DNA of 50,308 bases from Copromyces sp. CBS 386.78 (Eukaryota > Ascomycota > Sordariomycetes > Sordariales > Sordariaceae). Each line of letters opens with the position of its first letter. Within the stretch, counting starts at the first letter, position 1. Position numbers and translations under genes: made by a program. Where the stretch lies: NCBI GenBank assembly GCA_030685235.1, contig MU839278.1:1-50308 (forward strand). The letters run 5' to 3'. The notes beneath the pieces are model-generated. The model did no database searches. It was given only the letters and a program-made list of their open reading frames with translations, and was not told the DNA's origin. Positions 35,348-44,375 of this stretch are shown here, in pieces.

Positions 35348-36767
35348 TAATCCTTTATAAATAATAAAGCCGCGAAGCCTTTTAATATAGTCGATTAATA
35401 CTTTCGTATAGGCCGCTCTTACGAACGGGTATTATTTTTTATTAAAGGCGAAATATTCCGACTTCCTATACGGTTTATAAAAAATTAGAGAACTATTTTT
35501 ATTTAAAAAGTAGTTTTCTTTTCCTATATACGGCCTTTTATCTTTAATTTTATTATAACGGTTATAAACGTCCTTTTAGCGATAGAATTTCGCCGTATAT
35601 CCGAAATACTAATATTTGAAGTATTATTAGGCGGAAGTTATAATTTAGAACGGTTTATATACGTATACGCTACTATTTTAGAGGAAAAAGTTCTTTTAGA
35701 ACAAAATTACGGCTTTTACAATTACGACTTTTATTAAGAATAGAATTCTTTCTTCCCCTTCGCGTTTTTTCTAAAATTTAACCCGAATAATTTTTACCTC
35801 TTTATTCCTCTCCCTTATTTCTTATATAACCGATTTAAATTATTTTATATCAATATTAATTTATAGGACTCTTTTAATTAAAATAATTATAGTATTTAAA
35901 GATACAACGGCCTCTTTTTTAAAAACCTTTTTAACCTAAATTTAATACTTTTAATATTAATTCTTAGTTAATTCATTAAAAATAATTATATAATTTCCGT
36001 TCGTTACTATTTTAGTAGCTACGTAGATTACTTTATATAAATTCTCCTTTAAAGCGTTTTTAATAGCCTACTTTATATTATTATTTAAGTATATAGTAAA
36101 TTCGGCAATAATTTAAACCCTTTTAATAGTAATCTAACGTTCGTAATTAGAAAGGATAAACTTTTTAATAATAATAGTAAATAAATAATAGAAGGTAGCA
36201 TTAACCCTTTCCGGTAATTTTTAAATAATATTAACCTATTTCTTCGGCGCCTTTTAGGCGTCCTTTTTTATTTCCTTCAAAATAAATTTCTTTAAATTAT
36301 TAAAGTCCTTCTTAATAATAAATTAGGCTTCGGCGGCCTTATTTACTTTAAATATTTTAAACCTACTTTTTTCATAAAAATTTTCGCGAATTCGAAAAGG
36401 AATTTTCGAACTTTGCGACGGTCGTTAGTTATTACAATGGTATAATTCGTAGTTTTATTCGTTATAATAATAAATTTTTATTTTATTTTATTATCTTCTT
36501 CCGTTTTCTCCGAAATCTTTATAATAAATATAGCGTTAGGGTCGTTATATTTTAAAATACTTCCGAAGGGGTTATAGACGCTATTTTCGAACTTATTCGC
36601 GCCTCTATTAATCGTTATCGGTAGCGATAGCTTAATACTATCGCTACGGTCGTCGTAGGATATCGCAGAGGGGGTAAATAACCTTCCTAAGTCGATTGCC
36701 GTTATTGGTTTTCGTTTTGGAGCACTTCCTAACCAGAAATCGGCGTTTCCGGTTTCGGCGTCGTTTT
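35348..36767 (-). mobile_element. LINE copy T5, segment 4 (ORF1 and 5' end)
   Basis: Last piece of the oldest LINE copy, matching T6 from about 23158 to its 5' end. It finishes with ggcgtcgttttt, the same terminus as in T1 and T6. ORF1 lies at its right. Sequence to the right (36768 on) is unrelated to the LINE, so this is the outer border of the nested LINE block. Confidence 0.86.
36478..36767 (-). pseudogene. LINE ORF1 N-terminal frame in T5
   Basis: Reads KNDAETGNADFW at the element start, then APKRKPITAIDL, YDDRSDS, KFENSVYNPFGSILKYNDPN and EKTEEDNKIK before a stop. It is open across the LINE border into unrelated A-rich DNA, so the longer open frame there (to about 37080, rich in Phe from the A tract) is not part of the gene. 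Aligns residue by residue with the T1 and T6 frames. Confidence 0.65.
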
Positions 36768-36972
36768 TGCCCTTAATTATAGAAAAAGCGTTAAATTTCG
36801 TAAATAGAAAAAAAAAAGAAAAAGAAAAAAAACGAAAAAAAAAGAAAAAAAAAAAAAAAAAGGAAAAAAAAGAAAAAAAAAGAAAAAAAAGTAATAAAAA
36901 AATTAAAAATTTCTTATTATTAATTAGAATTTTCGTAGTATATAGGCCGTTTACGTAGGTTGTACGGGGGTC

Positions 36973-36991
36973 CCCGGGGGTATCCCCCGGG
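36973..36991. other. Perfect GC-rich hairpin
   Basis: cccggggg-tat-cccccggg, an 8-bp perfect stem with a 3-nt loop, within a GC island of about 35 bp in very AT-rich DNA. It could be a terminator-like or recombination-prone structure; the sequence gives no more. Confidence 0.5.
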
Positions 36992-37156
36992 TAGGGTTTT
37001 ACCTTTATTAATAACCCTGACCCTAAAAATAAAAAGGGTATTAAAATAACTAGTGGAAGATAGCGGTTATTTTGAAACATATTAGAAGTCCGTGCGCCTT
37101 CTAGTTAAAGAGATATCTTAATTTAAAAAAAAATTGCTAAATAGGTCTTTTAGAAA

Positions 37157-37244
37157 ATAAAAAATAAAAATAAAAATAAAAATAAAAATAAAAATAAAAA
37201 TAAAAATAAAAATAAAAATAAAAATAAAAATAAAAATAAAAATA
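37157..37244 (+). repeat. (AAAAAT)n microsatellite
   Basis: More than a dozen copies of aaaaat at the 3' end of the hairpin module. Its position fits an expanded A-rich retroposon tail. Confidence 0.8.
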
Positions 37245-37448
37245 ACGTAGAGATAAAATACCCCGGAGGAATACCTTAAAAATAAAATAATTTAAATAAC
37301 TTAAAAGAAAAATTTAAATTAAAATACCTTAAGGGTACTAGAATTTATATATATAATAACTTGTAGGATAAAAAGTAGTTATTTACTATAGAATCTAATT
37401 TAGTATTTATATTAAAGTATTAAAATCTTATTATTTATTATAGAAACC

Positions 37449-37840
37449 AGCTTATTATTTACAGTAGGCCGTCAAAATCTTGATATTTACAATAAGTAGA
37501 ATCCAACTTATTATTTACAATAGACTATCAAAATTTTAACGTTTACGGTAGGTAGAATCCAGTTTATTATTTACAGTAGACTGTCAAAATCTTAATATTT
37601 ACAATAAGTAAAATCCAGCTTATTATTTATAGTAGACTGTTAAAATTTTAACGTTTACGGTAGGTAGAATCCAGCTTATTATTTATAATAGACCGTTAAA
37701 ATTTTAACGTTTATAATAAGTAGAATCCAGCTTATTATATATAGTAGACCGTTAAAATTTTAACGTTTACAGTAGGTAGAATCCAGCTTATTATTTATAG
37801 TAGACCGTTAAAATTTTAACGTTTATAATAGGTAGAATTT
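37449..37840. repeat. 56-bp minisatellite, seven units
   Basis: Seven head-to-tail units of exactly 56 bp, each starting ag/aa-cttattatttayagta and ending gaatcc/gaattt. Units 1 and 3 share the variant atatttacaataagta, while units 2, 4 and 6 carry acgtttac-g/a-gtaggta, so part of the array has a two-unit period. Units 4-7 contain the perfect palindrome gttaaaattttaac. A degenerate unit precedes the array (about 37395-37448). Differences are mostly C/T and G/A, so RIP has acted. No coding role is seen. Confidence 0.88.
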
Positions 37841-39205
37841 AACTCTAGACCTATAATAACTGCGCTTTAGTAAATTCTTCCCGCCTCGCGCTAGAAGACA
37901 ATATTTATAATATAATACTTACAAAGCGGCCAAAAATTTCTATAACATCGTTCTAATCGCTATTAAGAGCCGAGACGGCGTCGTCGGTATCCTTAACCTC
38001 GGCAACCGCGTACTACGCAAAGGCTACCTTAACGAAGGCGTTAAATAGTAAAAAAAATACTAAAATACTAGCGGGAATATAACGAATTTCAAACGTAATT
38101 TTAATAAGAGCGTAAATAATATTAATATAACGATTGCCCAAATATATTTTAGAACGTTTATTACGCTTATAGTACTTATAAATAATATAAAATTTAATTA
38201 CTATAAAATTAACGACGGCCTTAATATAATATTAAATTAGAATAATAATAGAATTTATAAAGGTTAATAAAATAACGAGCTTTATTATAAATAGAATAAA
38301 ATAATATATAATTATAAAGTACGCGTAAGACTATATAATAAAACGCTTTAACGTATTAAAAATATTAAACGTTATCCGTTAAAGAATAGAAATAAATTAT
38401 AGCGGCTTTATATTTTTTAGTACTATTAATTTTAATTTCTTTAAAATGGTCGTCTTTAATTATAATACGAATAATAACTTTAATTTTCTAGTTAAAAAGA
38501 GTACGAAATATAATTAGGGCTAATATAATAATTTTAAATTTATTATTTAAAGCTTTACCGGCCTTCGTTTTAAAAAATTTAATTTTATTATTGGATAGGC
38601 TAATATCTTTATTAAAAAATATTATAACGAAATTATAAATATATTAAAATAGTATAAATAGGCCGGGTATAGAAAGATTATAAATAAATAGTAATAAGGA
38701 AATTAGGAAGTATAAAAAAGAAGAAAGGGGGAAGGTTTAAAAAGAGAGAGGAATAATAGGTAAAAACCTATAAAATAAGTATAGGGCGCTATAATTATAT
38801 ATAATTAAATTAGGATAAAATAGTACGTTTTAATACGGCTATAAATAGTAGCGGGTAATAAGAAAAGAGGATAAGGATAATAAGGGATAATATTATAAGT
38901 ATACGACTGTTTAAATCTATTAATTAGGGTAAAAGAAGAAATAGGAAGGGGGTAGGGGATTAAGGGGACTATACAGCGGGAATTTATAATTATAGCCTTT
39001 AAAAGGCAGTAAAACTATTTAGAACAGGAAATAAATAAGGAAAGTGGCGGCGCTACAATACGACTATTATAATAGCGAAGTAAAGGGTTTTTACCCGGCC
39101 GTAGGGTACGGTTTTTCCCCCTAACTACGAATAGAAGTAATACCGCATGCCCACTAGGTAGACTAGACAATAGTTAGCGTATATAAGACCAATAATAATA
39201 ATATA
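37841..39205 (+). mobile_element. Unrecognised RIP-damaged element with (AAT)n 3' tail
   Basis: From about 37920 a plus-strand frame of 42 codons reads YKAAKNFYNIVLIAIKS, then RDGVVGILNLG and RVLRKGYLNEGVK before a stop. Reading through likely RIP stops, a second stretch (about 38400-38660) reads FNFFKMVVFNYNT and later FTGLRFKKFNFIIG. From 38680 the sequence is purine-rich and non-coding. It ends gaccaataataataat, resembling a LINE tail, and LINE copy T8 starts right after. I recognise no family. A second LINE type or a transposase are both possible. Confidence 0.45.
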
Positions 39206-40093
39206 ATACCTACTCTCTTATTATTATTTTTTCTAATTACCCTTCGTAGTCTATAGCAATTAGTTTTAATATTTATAATAAGAGCGGTAATATTCCCGTT
39301 ATTAGGGGTAGCCTTATTACAATTATTAGAAATTTCTCTATTAATACCTATTCTTTAATTTATTTAGCTTTAGCGGCACTATTCTTTAATCTATTAGCGG
39401 GTAGCCGACTTCTTATTCTTTTTATTTAGATATAGTTAATTACTTAGGCTATAATCCTTCGGACGAACCCTATTTAATTCGTATAAGCGAACCTTTCTTC
39501 GAAGGCCCTAACCCGTTTATTAAAAAAGAAATCGAACGGTGGATAAAAGGTTTCTATTTTTAATTCTTTATTAACGTAGCTTTATACGCCCCAGTAATAA
39601 TTCTTAAATATTTAATTTAATATTTAGCTAATTTAATTACTATCCTTTATAATTTGCTATAGACTTCGGTCGGTTAGTAGAAGGCTAATATTCCGTATGC
39701 AATCGCATTTTGAATATACTTAATATAAATTTCTTTCCCTCGTATAAAAGAATAACCCTAAATCTTCGCTGATAATTGTATTAGTACGTTCCTTTATATA
39801 ATTATTTTCTTCTTTACTGCTTCCGCGTATGTTCGGTAATTAAATTTCCGATTTAGCTAAATCCTAAGGAATTTAATCGACTCCGTTAATTTAAATACGA
39901 TTCCCCCAATTTGGAGAGTTTCCGTTTTTAGTTCCCTCGTCCGCGTAAAATGTATAAACTCCGTTTTGCTTACTTTAAACTCTATCCCTCTCTTAACTAC
40001 CTAACCCGAATAGATGTTCTATGCCGCTTGGAGCGTCCGACAATTTTCCTCGGTAGTCTTAGCTACCGCGACAATATTAGTATCGTCGGCAAA
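39206..40093 (-). mobile_element. LINE copy T8 (reverse transcriptase region only)
   Basis: Minus-strand piece homologous to T1 from about 3805 to 4692. It begins (on the minus strand) exactly at the reverse transcriptase FADD site, codons 40082-40093, which is intact here unlike in every other copy of the window. It retains more TG than T1 around 39700-40080. The right border passes into the Helitron, and no LINE sequence resumes beyond it, so this may be a truncation or a deletion breakpoint. Confidence 0.82.
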
Positions 40094-42004
40094 GGCGATA
40101 TATATGTAGTAATAGTTATTATTTTCGAATTCGCCGTTAAGTTTATGCTTTGCTTAGCGATTTACATTAATTTCTAAATCCCGACCTTTTTAAACCCGAA
40201 TAAAAGGTTTACCGTTTCTACTTTTTTAGGAAGTTTTATAAATACTTTTTCTTTACAATATATATTAACTTTGGTTTTTGGTTTTTTAATAGTAAGAGGA
40301 ATAATATTATTTTTAATTAATATAATCTTTTTATAATTTTAAATTAGATGGCTAATATAGATATTTAATTTTGTATTAGTATGAATATTATATTTAATTA
40401 TATAGCTAAGTACGTTTCGAAGGTTGAAAAGAGTTTTAAATTTTGTAATAAGATTGCTAACGAATTGATGCCTTATATTAATACTAGAAATTTAATTAAG
40501 TAATTTGTAGTAAAGTTTATGAAGAGATTTATTATTAAAAGAGATTAGTTTGTTTAGGAAGTTTATTATATCCTTTTAAACCTTCCCCTTTAGGAAAGTA
40601 CCCGTTATATTATTATAGTTGATTGTTGTTATTGAAATAACAGAAGTATTATTATTTTTAATCCCGAAGTAAATATATTTTAAGTAGACTAGTAAGCTGC
40701 CTTTAATACGGTTGGCGGTGATGATAAAGGATCTAGTAGTATTTATATTAATATGGTTGGTGAGGTTTGTTAAATACGATCCCCTTATTAGAAGTATATT
40801 AATTATAAAGGTTAATATTTTAATATTTCCTTCTTTTAATTCTTTACTATTTTCGAATTTAATATTCCTCGTTTTAGACCCCTTATAAATCGAATTAAAA
40901 AGAGGGTGTTTAATTCGTTTCCTATTTATAAATTAGAGGAGGATGTTAGAAGTTGAAGGAATTTTAATTGTATAAAATTAATGTTGTATTACCTTTATAG
41001 AAGGCCTAATGACTTTTACGTTATTAACGATATCCGCTATAAAAATTTTAATGAAGTATATATAGTATATTATAAGATTTATATTAATGAGTTGGCTTAC
41101 TTTGAAGATTATTATAGTAAGTTTCCTCCGTTTTAATTAGAGGAAGAGTTTGAAGAAGGATTTGACGAGCGATTAGATTAGTTCGGTTAGGAAAATATAG
41201 TTAGAGATAATCCTAATATAGTTAACGATTTAGATAATAATAATTTCGAGAGTAATTTTGGCCGTCGTACTATCGATATTAATTATAATTAGTATTAGAA
41301 TTATATTCGTTTTTAGGAGTTCCTTCTTTTGGATATTAATAATTATTAGAAGAATCGAAATAATTATTTTAATTTATTAGACCCCGACCTTATTTTATAG
41401 TATATATATGATACTTTTAACGCTAAGTAACGTATAATCTTCAATATATTTGTTAATTATTATTAGGCCGTATTTGATGGCTAGAATTTAGATTAATTAT
41501 TTATATAGGTTAATAGTCGAGGTAGAATTGGGAAATTATATTTTATTCGTTTACTTTCGTATAAACTTAGATAGATAGTAATAGAATATTACTTTTTCGA
41601 CCCTATACTATATACTGCTCTTATTAGTATAACCGCTAATAATATAGAAGGCGGTACCTTATATTCTTTTCTTAAATTTCCTTTCGGTATTATAAAGTTA
41701 TTTAGTTTAGATGGTTATTTGTTGACTATTTTGTAAAATCATTTTAGGTAGTATAAATATTTTATTATTAATAAGAAGTTTATATTGGGTTTGAAGAATA
41801 TGTGTTTTATTGATAATTGCCTTTGTTAAGTATTCGTTGAAGATTAGGTTAAGCGATTTGGTAGTACTAATATCCTTCTATTAGGGGACTTCTTTTAGTT
41901 ACTTCCTATTGGGTAGAAGCCTTTATTCTTCTAAGAATTTCCCGAGTTCGTTAATAACTTAGATATTTAATTTGAAGTATAGGGTTAAAAAGATATTAAT
42001 AGTA
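40094..42004 (+). pseudogene. Helitron Rep/helicase, first part
   Basis: From about 40200 the frame reads RFYFFRKFYK, then FNSKRNNIIFN and MANIDI, followed by NYIAKYVSKVEKS (40393 on). These match the Rep-to-helicase region of Helitrons (CRFxFP, RNDP.LN.YN, W.AN.D, YIAKY.SKAE), then LLNLPL*ESTR. Further on come helicase motif I as GRIGK (41521-41535) and motif II as LLGDFF*LLPIG (Asp codon 41887-41889) of a PIF1-type helicase. Gln is repeatedly TAG/TAA. The HUH nuclease motif and the 5' Helitron end are not visible, so the left side is truncated or too damaged. A composite element splits it at 42005. CA is nearly absent but TG common. Confidence 0.88.
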
Positions 42005-42282
42005 CTTAGCTAGGGGTATATAGGGATGCTTTTATAGTTGTACAACGGTTTCTAACATCTGCAGCGGTGGTGCAACGGTAAAAAAAATTTGCAACTGTGC
42101 TACAACCGTTGCAACATCTGCAACCATAGGATTTTTGCACATATGACGTAATTGGACCCACCTTCCCAGAAAATTTCAAACAATAAAGAAAATTCATAAA
42201 GGGAAGTTGCGAAGGTTAGCATTGAAGCGAAAACGACTAAAGTTTTTTTCTTCACTAATAACCCTAACCCTGAAGATAAAAA

Positions 42283-42326
42283 GGGTACTAAAATGAGCGC
42301 CATTTCTTGGCGGTTATTTTGTACCC
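42283..42326 (+). other. Conserved hairpin in composite copy 2
   Basis: gggtac-t-aaaatgagcgcca pairs with tggcggttattttgtaccc around a short tttct loop, leaving one bulge and two or three mismatches over a stem of nearly 20 bp. Confidence 0.65.
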
Positions 42327-42486
42327 GGCTAAAGGTCCGTGCGCCCTCTATTTAACGAGAAATCTTAGTTTAAAAATTTTTTACCGAACGGGTCTTTAGA
42401 AGAAAAAAATTAAAAATGAATAAATAAATAATATTAAACTTCCCCTTAATAAGTAAGAAAAACTAACCGTTTCCTTAAGAAATTTT

Positions 42487-42556
42487 GGCCTAGTAGCCAA
42501 GTGGTTAATAAAGTAGTTCTTTATCTTCAGACTCTTGTTCGATTCCTCGCTGTGAC
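42487..42556 (+). repeat. tRNA-derived SINE-like unit, copy 2
   Basis: Box A tagccaagtggt (42494-42505) and box B gttcgattcc (42537-42546), in tRNA register. Taking positions 1-7 as ggcctag and 66-72 as ctgtgac gives about five of seven acceptor pairs, one of them G-T. T-stem pairing is poor. A-rich tracts follow at 42582-42610. No functional tRNA, but a credible polymerase III promoter of a SINE. Confidence 0.64.
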
Positions 42557-42900
42557 AAACAATTTTGTTCTTTTCAAATTAAAAAAAAAAATAAAAAAAA
42601 AAATAAAAAAAATTTATTAACCTAGATTTGCGATTTCCCCTTGTAACCTTCGCGATTTCCCTTTGTGACCCTAGCGATTTCCCCTTTATGAATTTTCCGT
42701 AAAAATTTTTTGGCAATTACGTCATATGTGCAAAAATCCTATAGTTGCAGATCTTGCAACGGTTGCAAGACGGTTGCAACACGGTTGTAACTTATTAAAC
42801 CGTTGCACCACCCTATCCAAATCTACAATGGTAGTAAATCTCTATACCGTTGTATAACTATTATACTATAGTAATTTGAACCCTTATATTGTTAGGTAAG

Positions 42901-43840
42901 TAGGCTCCCTAACGAAATAGAGGAGTAGAAGAGGAAGAGGAAAGCGGGTAAATTAGACCTAGTATAGCGTAGTAGCTGAGCTTATTATTACGATTTTGAT
43001 TGGTCTATTAAGTTAAAGTAGATTATTCGTTAATAAGGTGATGATTAAATTGGATTTTATATAGCTTTAGAAGGTTTATAAAATAATAATCCTATTATTG
43101 CCGATTGGACATTATTATTCTCTTAGTGTAAATACGTATTATTTTTATTAGAGTAAGAGACCTTCGATAACGCTTTGCGTATTTATTTTACTAATACTAT
43201 AGTTAATAAGTATAATATTAGGTATATAGAAGGTTTGTAAATACTTGCTTTTATTATTAAGGTTTAGAATTTATTTACTACCGTTAAAAGTGTCAGCTAT
43301 GTTAATGTTGGAAATTTGTATAATAAGCTTACTATTTTTAAGGGTATTAAGTTTATATTGATTGAGAATTTTTGGATTAATATTAGCTTTATTAATAGCG
43401 CTATTGGTACGATTGTTAATTTTGTATAGGATACCGTTATTCGTTATAATATTTATCTAGAAGCCGATAATCCCTTTTTTATTATTTTTGTAGATTTCCT
43501 TTATTATAGGGGTTTTAATTATTAGGAAGATATTAATATAGAAGCTATTTATTTTAATATTCGGGATTTAGAACGTATTGTTCCTATATAGAGGGTTATT
43601 CATATATTTACTAAAGGCGCCCTAGAGTATAAAAGGAAATAGTTTCCTTTAATTAGTGTATATACTATTATAGTATATAAATTATAAGGTAAAATATTAA
43701 ATAAGGTTGTATTAGATATATTTTAGAAGGATTTTGTAGTTGGCCTATTTTATATAGCCGTTTCTCGTATTAAAACGCTTTAAGGTATTATATTCGACTA
43801 CCTTTTCGCAATCGATACCCTCCGTACTACTATTATTAAA
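42901..43840 (+). pseudogene. Helitron helicase, second part
   Basis: Continues the frame of 40094-42004 after the composite. Allowing Gln for TAG/TAA it reads DFDWSIKLK*II, DWTLLFS, then ENFWINISFINSAIGTIVNFV (family: NL...GLVNG..GTV). It ends with FPLISVYTIIVYKL*GKIL and FYIAVSRIKTL*GIIF, matching the PIF1-type C-terminal motifs (FPL..AYA.T.HK.QG.TL, TYVALSRVKTL.G). The enzyme would unwind DNA during rolling-circle transposition. Stops and the composite insertion abolish it. Confidence 0.88.
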
Positions 43841-44281
43841 ATAGCTAGATATCGAATTGTAAATATAGTTAGACGTATTCTTTAGTAATTATAGCTAGGC
43901 TATCCCCTTCCGCTATATTATATTTGCAGTAATTTCAGCCTTCCTCCGGTTTTTAATACATTTCGGGAGCTATTAGCGGGACCGGGAAATAATAAAGACC
44001 GGCCGTCTGGGGAAGAGGATTACGGAGTAGGAGTGGTTTATGGGGTAGCTATGCCGGTAGTAGAGTTAGTAGTGTTATTCCTTCTAGAAGGCTACGCAGT
44101 AGACTTCTTAGTAGTAGAACTAGTAGTATTGCTCCTTTTGGAATTGGAAGGCCCCGCGGTAGACCGCCTGGTAGTAGAGTTAGTAGTATTCTAATAAGAG
44201 TAGGTATTACAGGAAGGCCCCGCGGTAAACTTCGTAAGGATATAATTAATAGACCGCCCTAATTAAAAGGTAGTTAAGAAT
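43841..44281 (+). pseudogene. Helitron C-terminal tail with AT-hook-like repeats in another frame
   Basis: Three degenerate direct repeats of about 60 bp share gtagtagarytagtagt. In the frame shifted relative to the helicase they encode GSRVSS or SSRTSS alternating with basic blocks: GRPRGRPP (44146-44169) and GRPRGK (44212-44229), both fitting AT-hook DNA-binding motifs. The helicase frame itself gives a Val/Leu-rich repeat that ends at a stop. A frameshift after the helicase would restore a basic tail, but a separate small ORF is also possible. TG and CA are both present, so this part is less mutated. Confidence 0.5.
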
Positions 44282-44375
44282 AGAAGGAATATTTAGTAAT
44301 AGAAGGAGTATTTAGTAATAGAAAGAGTATTTAGTAATAGAAAGAGTATTTAGTAATAGAAGGAGTATTTAGTAA
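44282..44375. repeat. 19-bp tandem repeat, five units
   Basis: Unit agaaggagtatttagtaat with a few substitutions, head to tail. It follows the Helitron tail. No clear Helitron 3' hairpin plus CTRR terminus was found near it. Confidence 0.82.

Larger units (their letters stand above)
36768..37244 (+). repeat. A-rich retroposon-like segment with hairpin module and (AAAAAT)n tail
   Basis: Starts with a lysine-codon-like A/G tract (about 36807-36903), then a GC-rich palindrome (36973-36991). From 37000 it carries a module that also occurs inside the three composite elements (ataaccctgaccctaaaaat, gggtattaaaat, gtccgtgcgcc, aataggtctttt). It ends in an (AAAAAT)n array. A module with an A-rich 3' tail standing alone suggests a retroposed SINE-like unit independent of the composite. 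No protein gene is supported; the lysine-rich frame here is a low-complexity artefact. Confidence 0.6.
42005..42900. mobile_element. Composite inverted-repeat element, copy 2 (896 bp)
   Basis: Starts cttagctagggg and ends gttaggtaag, with a 2-bp TA duplication (42003-42004, 42901-42902). Left arm blocks (caacggtttctaacatctgc, gcaaccataggatttttgc) face matching right arm blocks (gcaaaaatcctatagttgc). The inner arms also pair: tcataaagggaagttgcgaa faces a right arm with three repeats of gcgatttccc (about 42628-42686). The centre holds the hairpin (42283-42326) and the tRNA-like unit. Less mutated than copy 1, so it is the best of the three for consensus. It interrupts the Helitron helicase frame. 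Confidence 0.86.

Noticed and set aside
36767..36958. Lysine-rich open frame on the plus strand and Phe-rich frame on the minus strand
   Set aside because: Both are translations of an A/G low-complexity tract at the LINE border; no conserved protein features.
37449..37840. CRISPR array
   Set aside because: The 56-bp units are contiguous with no unique spacers, in a fungal context; this is a minisatellite.
39950..40177. 75-codon open frame at the LINE T8/Helitron border
   Set aside because: It runs antisense through LINE reverse transcriptase into unrelated sequence; a chance frame across a junction.
42005..42900. Helitron or CACTA identity for the composite
   Set aside because: Long inverted arms and a 2-bp duplication do not fit Helitrons, and the termini are CTTAG, not CACTA; left unclassified.
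40290..44281. An intact novel helicase gene
   Set aside because: Motifs match the Helitron Rep/helicase well, and the frame is broken by RIP stops and an inserted composite.
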